Origin: Micromonospora rubida
GTDB lineage: Bacteria; Actinomycetota; Actinomycetes; Mycobacteriales; Micromonosporaceae
Reading direction: 5' to 3'
Assembly: GCF_009908295.1 (NCBI RefSeq)
Contig: NZ_JAAALO010000006.1
Span: 1-64,000, forward strand
DNA length: 64,000 nucleotides
Every line of letters begins with the position of its first letter. Position 1 is the stretch's first letter. Of the stretch, positions 8,850 through 20,665 are shown one piece after another. Under the pieces are notes generated by a model. It made no database searches. It was given only the letters and a program-made list of their open reading frames with translations, and was not told the DNA's origin. Made by a program: the position numbers and the translations under genes.

Positions 8850-9206
8850 TCAGAGCGGGGCGACGAACTCCAGGCGGTTGCCGTGGGCGTCCTCGGTGTG
8901 GAAGCGCCGCATCCCGGGCAGCTCGTCCTCGCCGCCCCAGTCGACGGGGTGGCCGGCGGCGGCCAGCCGGGCGGCGAGGTCGTCGAGGTCGGGACGGAGC
9001 AGGGCGACGTGGGCCTTGCGGGCGGGACGGAAGTCATCGGAGACGCCGAGGTGCAGCTCGGCGCCGTACCCGGTGAACCAGCAACCGCCGCGGGGGGCGA
9101 GGGCCGGGGGTTTGGGCTTCTCGGCCATGCCGAGCAGCCCGACGTAGAACGCCCGGGAAGCGGCTTCGGAGCCGGGTGGGCAGGCGAGCAGGACGTGATG
9201 GATCAT
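8850..9206 (-). CDS. VOC (glyoxalase/bleomycin-resistance) family protein
   Basis: 118 residues, a single VOC unit: MIHHVLLACPPG at the start, GGCWFTGYGAELHLGV in the middle, HVALL, and a C-terminal FHTEDAHGNRLEFVAPL strand. The His and Glu at the start of the first beta-alpha repeat and in NRLEF are the usual metal-binding positions. GAGGAGG precedes ATG 9206. It could be a small-molecule lyase or dioxygenase-type enzyme; the substrate cannot be told. It is divergent from acnA, sharing the intergenic region that carries the AcnR-type palindrome. Confidence 0.85.
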   Translation of the reverse strand: MIHHVLLACPPGSEAASRAFYVGLLGMAEKPKPPALAPRGGCWFTGYGAELHLGVSDDFRPARKAHVALLRPDLDDLAARLAAAGHPVDWGGEDELPGMRRFHTEDAHGNRLEFVAPL

Positions 9207-9252
9207 GGTGACACCTCCTCGTCCCGGAGCCTGGCACGAGGTTGCGCCGATA

Positions 9253-9274
9253 GCAAGACGGACGTACGGTTTTG
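9253..9274. promoter_or_regulatory. candidate AcnR operator upstream of acnA
   Basis: A 22-base imperfect palindrome, GCAAGACGGACGTACGG then TTTTG, lies 107-128 bases before the acnA start. It matches 18 of 22 positions of the palindrome upstream of the AcnR-like gene (23444-23465). AcnR autoregulation has been described in Corynebacterium; here the match is by eye. Confidence 0.6.
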
Positions 9275-9380
9275 TTGGAAGCGGTAATCACGGTAAGTGT
9301 CACCTAACCGGGGCGTCGTCCCGGACGGTGCGACAGACTGCTCAGGACTACTCACGGTCGCTGGTGTGAAGGAGTACGAC

Positions 9381-12218
<2,838 letters not shown>

Positions 12219-12229
12219 CCCGACACGCA

Positions 12230-12272
12230 CGACGAAGGGGCCCCTGCCGCAGTGGCAGGGGCCCCTTCGTCG
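12230..12272. terminator. strong bidirectional terminator
   Basis: A perfect 19-bp inverted repeat (12230-12248 and 12254-12272; core AAGGGGCCCCTGCC) with a 5-base loop lies between acnA and the convergent conservon gene. The stem carries its own A/T-containing flanks (GAAGG, CCTTC). Confidence 0.9.
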
Positions 12273-12316
12273 GGGAACGGAGCGGCTGCCCGGCGAGACG
12301 CGCGGGCGGAGCCGGG

Positions 12317-12925
12317 CTACTCGGCCGGCTCGGCGCGGCGGGCGTCGCGGGTCTTCATGGCGTGCTCCATCAGCGTGATGAGCACCTCCTTGCTCGACTC
12401 CCGCTGCCGGGCGTCACAGAGCAGCACCGGCACCCCCGGGTCGAGGTTGAGCGCGGCCTGCACCTCGTGCAGCCGGTACTGGCGGGCCCCCTCGAAGCAG
12501 TTGACCGCCACCACGAACGGGGTGCCGCGCCCCTCGAAGTAGTCGATCGAGGGGAAGCAGTCGGCCAGCCTGCGGGTGTCGGCGAGCACCACCGCGCCGA
12601 GCGCGCCGAGCGCCAGCTCGTCCCAGACGAACCAGAAGCGGTCCTGGCCGGGCGTGCCGAACAGGTAGAGGACCAGGTCGTCGCCGATGGTGATCCGGCC
12701 GAAGTCCATCGCCACCGTGGTGGTGGTCTTGCCCTCCACCCCCGACAGATCGTCGATCCCGACCCCGGTCTCGGTCAGCACCTCCTCGGTCCGCAGCGGC
12801 CGGGTCTCGCTCACCGCACCGACCATGGTGGTCTTGCCGACGCCGAAACCACCCGCGATGAGGATCTTGATCGCGGTGGGCAGCGGCACGGCTCCCGCCG
12901 GCCGCTCAGAGTGCCCGTAGTCCAT
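12317..12925 (-). CDS. cvnD: conservon GTPase CvnD (ATP/GTP-binding protein)
   Basis: A 202-residue small Ras-like GTPase of the conservon type. P-loop GGFGVGKTT (about residues 25-33), switch region TTTTVAMDFGRI, and FGTPGQDRFWF in place of the classical DTAGQE. VAVNCFEG stands where NKxD would be. The start, ATG 12925, overlaps the end of cvnC by 20 bases. Conservon GTPases act with CvnA-C in membrane-associated signalling; the effector is not known. It is the last gene of the four-gene unit and is followed by the acnA-facing terminator. Confidence 0.93.
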   Translation of the reverse strand: MDYGHSERPAGAVPLPTAIKILIAGGFGVGKTTMVGAVSETRPLRTEEVLTETGVGIDDLSGVEGKTTTTVAMDFGRITIGDDLVLYLFGTPGQDRFWFVWDELALGALGAVVLADTRRLADCFPSIDYFEGRGTPFVVAVNCFEGARQYRLHEVQAALNLDPGVPVLLCDARQRESSKEVLITLMEHAMKTRDARRAEPAE

Positions 12926-13292
12926 TGATAACCGCCTCGAAAATACTGTCGTCGGGAAGGCCCGCGGTGACCCGGGGCTCGCGCACCTCGACCAGGTCAC
13001 GGGCCACCAGGTCGCCGAGCAGGACCCGGATGGTGCCCACTGGCAGGTCCAGGTGGGCGGCGACCTCGGCGACGGACTGGATCCGCTGGCAGAGCGCGAC
13101 GATGGCCAGGTGCTCGGGGCCCAGCCCGACCTCCGGTGACGCCTCCACGCGGGTGGCCGTCACCAGGGAGATCAGGTCGAACGTGCCGGTGACCGGCCGG
13201 GCCCGGCCACGCGTCACCGCGTACGGGCGGACCACCGGGCCGGCATGGTCGTCGACCCACTGTTCCTCCGTGGACTCCCCTGGGGCCGTCAT
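12906..13292 (-). CDS. cvnC: conservon protein CvnC (DUF742)
   Basis: 128 residues with the DUF742 pattern: VRPYAVTRGRARP, DLISLVTAT, a PEHLAIVALCQ segment and a winged-helix-like SVAEVAAHLDLPVGTIRVLLGDL, ending in VINGLRAL. In conservons CvnC is thought to bridge the sensor kinase-like protein and the GTPase. It starts 5 bases downstream of the cvnB stop and overlaps cvnD, which supports one transcript. Confidence 0.93.
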   Translation of the reverse strand: MTAPGESTEEQWVDDHAGPVVRPYAVTRGRARPVTGTFDLISLVTATRVEASPEVGLGPEHLAIVALCQRIQSVAEVAAHLDLPVGTIRVLLGDLVARDLVEVREPRVTAGLPDDSIFEAVINGLRAL

Positions 13293-13297
13293 CGCGG

Positions 13298-13720
13298 CTA
13301 CTTCTCGCCGACCGGCTGCTCAGGGAGCCGGGTCGGGGAGGCCACGTACTTGCCCACCCGGGTTACCAGCATGGCCATCTCGTACGCGATGAGGCCGACG
13401 TCGGCGTCCTCGGAGGCCAGCACCGCGAGGCAGGCGTTGCGGCCGGCGGCTGTGACGAAGAGGAACGACGACTGCATCTCGATGATGGTCTGCTGGACCT
13501 GCCCGCCACCGAACCGCTTCCCCGCGCCCCGGGCCAGGCTCTGGATCCCGGCTGCCATCGCCGCGAGGTGCTCGCCGTCGTCCCGGCTCAGCTCCCGCGA
13601 CGATGCCATCAGCAGGCCGTCTGTGGAGAGCGCGACAGCGTGTTCGGCCTGCTTCACCCGGCCGACCAGATCATCCAGCAACCACGTCAGGTCGGCACTC
13701 GATGCCGTCTTCTGCCCCAC
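13298..13720 (-). CDS. cvnB: conservon roadblock/LC7 protein CvnB
   Basis: 140 residues of the roadblock/LC7 fold: DLTWLLDDLVGRV, HAVALSTDGLLMASS, DGEHLAAMAAGIQSLA and LFVTAAGRNACLAVLA. It probably acts as a dimeric partner or GTPase-activating scaffold for CvnD. The GTG at 13720 is chosen because AAGAGGA precedes it and the roadblock core begins a few residues later; upstream open sequence in the same frame is low-complexity Arg/Pro and belongs to cvnA in another frame. Confidence 0.92.
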   Translation of the reverse strand: MGQKTASSADLTWLLDDLVGRVKQAEHAVALSTDGLLMASSRELSRDDGEHLAAMAAGIQSLARGAGKRFGGGQVQQTIIEMQSSFLFVTAAGRNACLAVLASEDADVGLIAYEMAMLVTRVGKYVASPTRLPEQPVGEK

Positions 13721-13796
13721 TCGTCGTCCTCTTCTTCCCGGCTGGTGTCGCCGTTGTCGTCTGGGACCTGCGGCGCGGGTTCGTCCGCGCCGCCCC

Positions 13797-16385
13797 TCAG
13801 GTGGCCTCGCGCCCACCGGCGTCGGTGCCGTCGGCGGGCTCCGCCTCACCGGTCTCGGAGGCACCGTCGAACAGCAGGGCCGCGTCGGTGCGACCACGCC
13901 GGGTGCCGGTCTGGTAGGAGCTCATCATCTGGCGGACCTGCTCCGGCGGCCTGATCACGTCCTCGTCATCGTCCACCTGCTGCGCGGACGGATCCTCCCG
14001 CAGCTCGGGCACGATGTTCGCCTGCCGGACCCGCACCGGGAGCCCGGAACCGGTTTGCTGCGCCGGCGACGCCGCCGGGGTCAGCCCGGTCGACGTGTCC
14101 GAGGCGTCCGGGGCGTCCGGGGCGTCCAGAGCCGGCGGGCTGGCCTCGTCCGCGACCGGCCGGGGCGCGGTCACCGGGAACCCGCCCGGCACGGTCGGCG
14201 CGTCCAACGCCGACTGCCCGGCCGGGCGGCGCGGGCGTACCGGCAGCCCGGCGCCCTCCCCGGCCGACGCGTCCGGGGCCCCCGGAGCCGTGCGCTGACG
14301 CGCGCGGGTGGGCAGGGCCGGTCCGCTGTCGGCCTCGGGTGCCGTCGGCGCGACTGGAGCCGTCACGGGCTCCGCCACCGCCACCGCGACCGGCGCGGCC
14401 GGCCGGGCGGGCAGGTGGGCTGCCGGGCCGGCGGGCGGCGGGGCCACGGCGACCGGCGCGGAGGTCCCCGGCAGGCCGGGGCGCTCCGGGGCGTTGGCGT
14501 CGCCGCCCGGGTCGGCGACCATCTCCGGCGGGATCAGCACGACAGCGGTGGTGCCGCCGTACGCCGACTCCTTGAGCTGCACCCGGACGCCGTGCCGCTC
14601 GGTGAGCCGGCTGACCACGTACAGCCCGAGCCGGGCGGCGTTGGCCAGGTTCAGCTCGGACCGGTCCACGATCCGGTCGTTCGCGGCAGCGAGGTCGTCG
14701 TCGCTCATCCCGAGGCCCCGGTCCTCGATCTCCAGGACGAAACCGTTGGCCACCATCTGGCCGCGCACCTCGACCGTGGTGTGCGGGGGCGAGAAGGACA
14801 GGCCGTTCTCGATCAGCTCGGCCAGCAGGTGGATGACGTCGCCGACGGCCCGGCCGGCCAGCGACACCGCCCCCAGCGGCAGCACGTTGACCCGGGTGTA
14901 GTCCTCCACCTCGGCGACCGCGCCGCGCACCACGTCGACCATCGGGACGTTGCGTCGCCAGGCCCGGCCCGGGGTGGAGCCGGAGAGCACGATCAGGTTC
15001 TCGGCGTTACGCCGCATCCGGGTGGCGAGGTGGTCGACCCGGAACAGGTCCTCCAGCTCCTCGGCGTCGTGCTCGCGCCGTTCCATCGCGTCGAGCAGGG
15101 TGAGCTGGCGGTGCACCAGGGCCTGGGTGCGGCGGGCCAGGCTGAGGAAGACCTCGCGGACGTTGCGGCGCAGCTCGGCCTGCTCGACGGCGGTGCGCAG
15201 CGCGGTCTCCTGGACCACGTTGAACGCCTTGCCCACCTGCCCGACCTCGTCGTCGCCGAACTCCAGCGGCGGCGCCTCCTTGGCGACGTCCACCTCCTCG
15301 CCGTGGCCCAGCCGCTCGACCACGCTGGGCAACTGGTCGTTGGCGAGGGTGAAGGCCGCCTCGCGCAGCCGTTCCAGCTGCCGCAGCAGCGTCTTGGCGG
15401 TGGTGATCGACACGATGATGGACGCCACGACGGCGAGCAGGCCCAGGCCGGTGGCGAGCACCAGTCGGATGACCACCATGACGGCGACCGGGGTGGCCCG
15501 ATCCACGACGTCGTCGCCGCCCTCGACCACCACCTCGCTCCACCGGGCCAGCGCCGGCGCCACGGCCTCGTCCCACTCGGCGGCCTCGAACCCCAGTCGG
15601 GGGGCGCTGCCCCGGCCCTGGAGGATGCTGTCCTCCAGGGCGCGCAGCTTCTCGAACGCCGGACCGCCGACCATGGCGGCGTAGCGCTGGCGGTCGGCGG
15701 CCGGCAGTCGGCTCACCGCGAGGTCGGCGGAGAACCGCTGCGCGCCGATGATCTGGGCGACCTGGGCCCGCTCGGCCTCGGTCACCCGGCCCGCCGCGAG
15801 CACGCCGGTGAGCAGGGCGTCCTCCTGGGCGAGCAGCTCGCGGGCGCGGTTGAGCTCGATCAGCGCGGCGGTGTCCTCGGCGACCTGCTCGTCGTCGAGC
15901 AGGCCCAGGGCCGTGTAGACGTCGAAGATGGACCGCACCACACTGCCGTACATGGTGAAGGTCGACGACCGGTCCGCGCTGCGGGCGTCCACCTCGGCGC
16001 GGGCCTGCCCCAGCCGGGACAGCTGCCCGTAGGCCACGTCGAGCCGCTGTTCCAGGGTGTCGCTGGCGGCCACGGCGGTGAGCCAGTCGCCGGACGACTC
16101 GCGGAACGCCGCCGCCAACTCGTCGGTGCGCCGCCGCTCCGCGCCCAGCGTCTCCCGTTGTGCGTCGTCCGGTCGCCCGAGGTACGCCAGCGACGCCCGG
16201 CGTTCCCGCTGCAACTGGAACACCAACGTCTCGCTCGGCTCGGACACCGACTCGTTGAGCGTCTGCACGCCGAGGAGGTTGAACCCGTCCCGCACGGTCA
16301 CCCACGCCGCGAAGGCCCAGAGCGCGACGAGCGACGCCAGCAGAGCGACGACTTTGGTACGGAGATTCGTACTGCGGGAACGCAT
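13797..16385 (-). CDS. cvnA: conservon sensor histidine kinase-like protein CvnA
   Basis: 862 residues. TM1 (about 10-30, VVALLASLVALWAFAAWV), a long extracytoplasmic nitrate/nitrite-sensing (NIT)-like helical domain, TM2 (about 305-330), HAMP and a helical segment. The HATPase_c domain has LAELIENGLSFSPP (N box) and DRGLGMSDDD (G1). The last ~230 residues are Pro/Ala-rich and probably disordered. CvnA proteins keep the ATP-binding domain but pair with CvnB-D and have no response regulator; none is adjacent here. A clear SD is lacking before ATG 16385. The terpenoid operon lies about 100 bases upstream on the same strand. Confidence 0.92.
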   Translation of the reverse strand: MRSRSTNLRTKVVALLASLVALWAFAAWVTVRDGFNLLGVQTLNESVSEPSETLVFQLQRERRASLAYLGRPDDAQRETLGAERRRTDELAAAFRESSGDWLTAVAASDTLEQRLDVAYGQLSRLGQARAEVDARSADRSSTFTMYGSVVRSIFDVYTALGLLDDEQVAEDTAALIELNRARELLAQEDALLTGVLAAGRVTEAERAQVAQIIGAQRFSADLAVSRLPAADRQRYAAMVGGPAFEKLRALEDSILQGRGSAPRLGFEAAEWDEAVAPALARWSEVVVEGGDDVVDRATPVAVMVVIRLVLATGLGLLAVVASIIVSITTAKTLLRQLERLREAAFTLANDQLPSVVERLGHGEEVDVAKEAPPLEFGDDEVGQVGKAFNVVQETALRTAVEQAELRRNVREVFLSLARRTQALVHRQLTLLDAMERREHDAEELEDLFRVDHLATRMRRNAENLIVLSGSTPGRAWRRNVPMVDVVRGAVAEVEDYTRVNVLPLGAVSLAGRAVGDVIHLLAELIENGLSFSPPHTTVEVRGQMVANGFVLEIEDRGLGMSDDDLAAANDRIVDRSELNLANAARLGLYVVSRLTERHGVRVQLKESAYGGTTAVVLIPPEMVADPGGDANAPERPGLPGTSAPVAVAPPPAGPAAHLPARPAAPVAVAVAEPVTAPVAPTAPEADSGPALPTRARQRTAPGAPDASAGEGAGLPVRPRRPAGQSALDAPTVPGGFPVTAPRPVADEASPPALDAPDAPDASDTSTGLTPAASPAQQTGSGLPVRVRQANIVPELREDPSAQQVDDDEDVIRPPEQVRQMMSSYQTGTRRGRTDAALLFDGASETGEAEPADGTDAGGREAT

Positions 16386-16483
16386 CACACCGTCCTGGCC
16401 GGGTGTTCGAGGGGGATGCCGGAGCGCCCGTGGCCGGTACACCGTCGGCCACGGGCGCACGCTAGCAGCGTCCGATTGTTCAC

Positions 16484-18217
16484 TCAAGCGGCACTGATCA
16501 ACGGGGGCGTCCGGTTCTCGGGCCTCTCGGCGGCGCCGTGACCGGCCCCGGCGCGGACGAGATGGTGGGCGGCGACGACGGCGGCGCGGACGATCACGGC
16601 CGGCCGGTACAGGTCCTTGTCGTGCCAGAGCGCGGGCTCCCCGTCGCGTCCGTCCATGGTGGCCAGGTAGCACCGGGCCCGCCCGAGCGCCGCCCCGACG
16701 CCGGCCGGCGCGGCAGGCCCGGCGGCGTGCAGGGCGTGCACGGCGTACGCCGTCTCCTCGACCGTGCCGCCCCAGCGCCCCCACGAGCCGTCGGCGCGCT
16801 GCCCCGCCAGCACCCACCCGGCCGCCCGGGCCACCGCGCCCGCCACGGCCGACCCCCGGCCGTAGCCGGCCAGGGCGAGCACCGCGCAGCTCGTGGCGTA
16901 GTACGGCGAGGCGTGCCAGCGGTCGGACCACCGCCCGTCGGGATGCTGCCGCTCGACGAGCCAACCCGTGAGCCGCCGCACCACCGCGTCGAGCCGGGCG
17001 TAGCCCGGCGCCCGGTGCCCCAGGTGCCAGCCGAACGCGTCGAGCACGTGGGCGTTGGTGGTGACCGAGGCTCCGTCCTCCCCCTGCCAGGTGCAGAAGT
17101 GCTCGCCGGTGTCGTACCCCCAGAGGCTGTCCGGGCCGACGGGGCGGCCGAGCCGGGCCAACGCGTACAGGGTCACCGCCGTGGTGTCGGCGTCGGCGGG
17201 CAGGCCGGGGGCGGTGGCGGTGCCGGCGGGACCGACCGTCGCCACCAGGCCGGCCAGCAGCCGGGGCGGGACCGGCAGCGCGATGCCGGCCCGGCTCATC
17301 GTGCTCAGCGCCCAGGCCCGCTCGAACACGGTGATCGGGGTGGCGCAGGGCACCGGCCCGCCCTGCTGACGGGCCACGTCCTCCAGGTAGGACACCGCCG
17401 CGCGGACCCCGGCCCCGGGGACGGGCACGCCGAGCCAGGCCGCGGTGGCCGCCGGCGAGGCACCGACGGTGCCCGGCCCGACGGGGGCCACCTCGGCGGC
17501 GCGGTGGGCCGCCGGGCCGCCGACCTCCAGGGCGTGCAGCAACTTCTCCGGCAGCGGCCGGCCGGCGGTGAGCAGCGCACGGACCCGGTCGAGCCGGGCG
17601 CCGTCCAGCCCTGACGGCAGCGGCAGCGCCCGAACGTCGCGCCAGGCGGTCAGGCCGGGCAGCGGGTCGGCACGCAGCGCGTCGAGGTGCGCGTTGAGCG
17701 AGTCGACCAGCGCCGGGACGGTCAGGTCGGTGGCCGGCAGGTCGGGCAGCTCGGGGCCGGCCGGTCCGGTGAGCCGGGCGTACAGGACGCGCAGGCCGCC
17801 GTCGACGGCGCGGGTCAGCCGCTCGGCGGCGCGGGCCTCGCGCAGCCAGGCGGCGTCGCCGCGACGCAGGGCGGTGAGCAGCGCCTCGGTGGCGCTCAAC
17901 GTCGGCACCAGGGCGTACCCCTCCGGGCCGCCCCACGTCCCGTCCGGGCGCTGGGCGGCCAGCAGGTACGCGATCCGCTCCACGTGGTGGGTCAGCCACG
18001 GCGCGAGGCCGACCAGACGGGCGGTCTCGTAGACCGACACGGAGGACTGCCCCGAGAAGGTGAGGGTCATCGCGGAGATCAGCTCGCGGGCGTCGGCCGC
18101 GGACTCCGGGTCCCGCCGGGGCGGGTGGGTGACGCCGTCGCCGGTGGCCCGCGAGGGCCGGTGGGCGGCACCGCCGGACCCGCTGTCGTGACCGGTCCAC
18201 GACCGGACGGCCGTCAC
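16484..18217 (-). CDS. class II (protonation-type) diterpene cyclase
   Basis: 577 residues of the prenyltransferase/squalene-hopene cyclase superfamily, betagamma fold. PADADTTAVTL holds the acid motif as DADT (usual form DXDD), as in some bacterial labdane/halimane-type synthases. QW-like repeats flank it (AAQRPDGTWGG, ERQHPDGRWSD, AGQRADGSWGRWGG) along with SVSVYETARLVGLAPWL. It probably cyclises geranylgeranyl diphosphate to a bicyclic diphosphate. The GTG at 18217 overlaps the terpene synthase stop by 4 bases (GTGA) and GGGGGG lies upstream, so it is coupled to that gene. No GGPP synthase is adjacent, so the substrate must come from elsewhere. A ring-forming role in triterpenes is less likely given the partner genes. 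Confidence 0.82.
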   Translation of the reverse strand: MTAVRSWTGHDSGSGGAAHRPSRATGDGVTHPPRRDPESAADARELISAMTLTFSGQSSVSVYETARLVGLAPWLTHHVERIAYLLAAQRPDGTWGGPEGYALVPTLSATEALLTALRRGDAAWLREARAAERLTRAVDGGLRVLYARLTGPAGPELPDLPATDLTVPALVDSLNAHLDALRADPLPGLTAWRDVRALPLPSGLDGARLDRVRALLTAGRPLPEKLLHALEVGGPAAHRAAEVAPVGPGTVGASPAATAAWLGVPVPGAGVRAAVSYLEDVARQQGGPVPCATPITVFERAWALSTMSRAGIALPVPPRLLAGLVATVGPAGTATAPGLPADADTTAVTLYALARLGRPVGPDSLWGYDTGEHFCTWQGEDGASVTTNAHVLDAFGWHLGHRAPGYARLDAVVRRLTGWLVERQHPDGRWSDRWHASPYYATSCAVLALAGYGRGSAVAGAVARAAGWVLAGQRADGSWGRWGGTVEETAYAVHALHAAGPAAPAGVGAALGRARCYLATMDGRDGEPALWHDKDLYRPAVIVRAAVVAAHHLVRAGAGHGAAERPENRTPPLISAA

Positions 18218-19128
18218 CGTTCCCCCCAGAAGTCGGTCGACCGGTAGAAGCCGCTGCTGAACCCGATCTGCCGGGACAGGTACGCCGCCTGCAACGGGCA
18301 GCCGCCGGCCAGCGGGGCGAGCAGTTCGGTGCACCGCTCGACCAGATCGACGATGCGCTGGTCCACCTCGGCGCGGTCGGCGACGAGCAGCAGGGCGTTC
18401 AGGTCCCCCCACTGGAGGTCCCGCTCGTAGGTGGCCAGGTCGTTGACCAGCCGCAGCACCCGCTGCACCTCGTCGCTGACCGTGACCAGCCGGTCGAGTC
18501 GCCGGTGCGTCTCGGCGTCCCCCGTCCAGATCCAGTGCGCGACGTTGACCACCGTGCAGGCGAGGTTGTCGGCGTTGTCGAGGTACTCGGCGAAGCCGGG
18601 CAGCGGCGCGCCGTCGCGCTCCCGGGCGGTCTTCCAGTCCCACTCGCGGGCCATCGCGGTGACCGTCCGGCGTACCGCCGCGCGCCAGGCGTCGCCCAGT
18701 TCGGCGAAGGCCGGAACTCCGGCCAGCTCGTCGCGCAGCTCGGCGAGCAGACGGCCGAGCGGGTCGTCGGCGTCCGGGCTGGCGCCGTCGGCGACCGCCA
18801 GGGCGCCGGCCACCACCCGGTCGACGTCCGCCCGGGACTTCGCCAGGTAGTCGATCTGCCAGTCCAGGGCGAACCCCCACAGCACCGCCCGGTTGGTCAG
18901 CCGCAGCTGCTCGGCGGTGCACCAGGGCGCCCCGAAGGCGATGGCCAGGGCGATGTTGCTGAACAGCGCGCCGTCGAAGGGCGGGCCGGTGAAGAGGTCG
19001 GGGTACCGGGCGGCCTGCCGTTGCAGGTCCCGCTGCCCCTTGGCGGCGAGCGCGCAGATCCGGCCCTGCTCGGCGGCGGCGGAGAGCTGGTCGGGCAGCA
19101 CCGTGGACGGACGGGTGGAGACGTTCAC
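18214..19128 (-). CDS. class I terpene synthase
   Basis: 304 residues, alpha-fold. The NSE/DTE-type metal motif is clear (NDLATYERD). The aspartate-rich motif is a variant: ALDWQIDYLA has Asp-x-x-x-Asp where DDxxD is usual. SRQIGFSSGFYRSTDFW is the C-terminal helix with an aromatic-rich RY-like segment. It is expected to ionise the bicyclic diphosphate made by the downstream cyclase. The GTG start at 19128 overlaps the P450 stop (GTGA) and its own stop overlaps the cyclase start, giving a tightly coupled three-gene operon. The product skeleton cannot be predicted by eye. Confidence 0.8.
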   Translation of the reverse strand: MNVSTRPSTVLPDQLSAAAEQGRICALAAKGQRDLQRQAARYPDLFTGPPFDGALFSNIALAIAFGAPWCTAEQLRLTNRAVLWGFALDWQIDYLAKSRADVDRVVAGALAVADGASPDADDPLGRLLAELRDELAGVPAFAELGDAWRAAVRRTVTAMAREWDWKTARERDGAPLPGFAEYLDNADNLACTVVNVAHWIWTGDAETHRRLDRLVTVSDEVQRVLRLVNDLATYERDLQWGDLNALLLVADRAEVDQRIVDLVERCTELLAPLAGGCPLQAAYLSRQIGFSSGFYRSTDFWGER

Positions 19129-20504
19129 GCGACGACCCCGGTGCGGGCGGGGCGCAGGTCCAGCTCGACGCGGTCCCTCGTGCGCAGCGCGGCGGCGAGT
19201 TGCAGGGCGGGCAGCCGAGGGCTTCGCACCCGCATCCGGTAGCGGCTCAACAGGTTGGCCACGATGAGCTGCGCCTCCAGGTAGAACAGGTGCATCCCCA
19301 CGCACTGGTGCGGCCCGCCGCCGAAGGGGAAGAACGCGTACCGGTCCCGGGCCCTGGCCCGCTCGGGGGTGAACCGGTCCGGATCGAAGACCTCGGGCCG
19401 ATCCCAGTACCGCGCCAGCCGCTGGGTGATCAGCGGGCTGATCAGCAGGGTCGCGCCGGCATCGAGCCGCACCCCACCGAGCACCGCCGGGCGGATCACC
19501 TGCCGGGGCGCCATCCAGGCCACCGGGTAGAGCCGGATCAGCTCGTCCAACACCATCCGGGTGTAGCGCAGCCGCGGCAGGTGCTCGGGGCCGACCCGGT
19601 CGCCGCCCACCACCCCGTCGATCTCCTCCTGCAACCGGGCGGCGATCTCGGGCGAACGCTCCAGGTGGGGCCAGAGCCAGGTCAGCACGTTGACGGTCGT
19701 CTCGGTGGTCACGGCGACCATCGCGACCGTGTCGTTGCGGACCTGCCGCTCGTCCAGCGGCCGGCCGTCGCCGGCGGTGCCGCGCCACAGCGTGGCGATG
19801 ACGTCGTCGCCGTCGGCGCCCCGCGCCGACCGGACGATCGGCGCCAGCACCTCGTCGATGCGCCGGGCGGCGTTCCGGAAGGCCCGGTCGCCGGGCATCG
19901 GCAGCGCCAGCGGGACGAACGGCGCCAGCACCCGGGGGATCACCGAGGTGGCGATCGCGTCCTGAGCCTCGATGACGCGCAGCGCGTCGGCGACGGAGAT
20001 GCGGTCTCCGAAGAACGTGCGCATCATCGCGTGGCAGACGATCCGGGCCTGCTCGGCGCCGATGTCCACCGGGCGGCCGGCGCGGGCGGGCGCGTCCAGC
20101 TCGGCGACCGCGTCGGCGATCGTCTCGGCCATCGGGCCCATCAGCGCCTCGACCCGGCGGGCGGTGAACAGCGGCTGGAGGATGCGCCGGCTGTCCGACC
20201 ACACCGGACCGTCGCCGAGGATGCCGTCGCCGAACAACCGGCGCAGCGGACCCCAGAACGCGCCGTCGCCGGCCCGGCCGAAGTTGTCGGCCCGGTCGCC
20301 CAGCACCTGCTGTACGTGGGCGGGGTCGGTCACGAGGTAGGGACGAAACGCCCCGAGGTTGAGCCGGACCACCTCGCCGTCGGCCCGCTCGCCGAACCCG
20401 ATCAGGGCCCGGGCGGGGTCGCGCAGCAGTGCGGGCGCGACGTGGCGCAGCGGAATGGTTCTCGCTCGCCGGCTACCGGTGGGGGCGGTGTGTGGGGTTA
20501 CCAC
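19125..20504 (-). CDS. cytochrome P450 of the diterpenoid operon
   Basis: 459 residues, soluble bacterial P450. Haem-binding loop FFPFGGGPHQCVGMH with Cys ligand; ELIRLYP is the K-helix ExxR; VAVTTETT is the I-helix, with the usual Gly replaced by Thr but the Glu-Thr pair kept; DRFTPERARARDRY is the meander. It probably hydroxylates the terpene hydrocarbon made by the two downstream genes. The redox partner is not encoded here. Start is GTG 20504 with AGGGGAG about 10 bases upstream. It is the first gene of the operon, behind an AT-rich promoter region. Confidence 0.9.
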   Translation of the reverse strand: MVTPHTAPTGSRRARTIPLRHVAPALLRDPARALIGFGERADGEVVRLNLGAFRPYLVTDPAHVQQVLGDRADNFGRAGDGAFWGPLRRLFGDGILGDGPVWSDSRRILQPLFTARRVEALMGPMAETIADAVAELDAPARAGRPVDIGAEQARIVCHAMMRTFFGDRISVADALRVIEAQDAIATSVIPRVLAPFVPLALPMPGDRAFRNAARRIDEVLAPIVRSARGADGDDVIATLWRGTAGDGRPLDERQVRNDTVAMVAVTTETTVNVLTWLWPHLERSPEIAARLQEEIDGVVGGDRVGPEHLPRLRYTRMVLDELIRLYPVAWMAPRQVIRPAVLGGVRLDAGATLLISPLITQRLARYWDRPEVFDPDRFTPERARARDRYAFFPFGGGPHQCVGMHLFYLEAQLIVANLLSRYRMRVRSPRLPALQLAAALRTRDRVELDLRPARTGVVA

Positions 20505-20665
20505 CTGCGGTGCACTCCCCTAATTAACAGTGCGTCGCGTGACGACTGTACGGAGTCACGGTCCCGCCGAGCATGCCATTGAGCAGGTCATCTTCTCCAG
20601 TACGGAGCGGAATAATTTTCGCGGGCAAAATTTGAATCTTCCACAAGGGACGCGGTGCGCGGCTC
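20505..20665 (-). promoter_or_regulatory. AT-rich promoter region of the terpenoid operon
   Basis: This 160-base gap is far richer in A/T than its surroundings (AATAATTTTC, CAAAATTTGAATC, CCTAATTAAC). It includes an interrupted inverted repeat, GTGAC (20540-20544) and GTCAC (20556-20560), that could bind a regulator. No confident -35/-10 pair can be set by eye. Confidence 0.4.

Noticed and set aside
13245..16541. 1098-codon open frame on the + strand
   Set aside because: Mirror of cvnA; no recognisable motif and no start signal.
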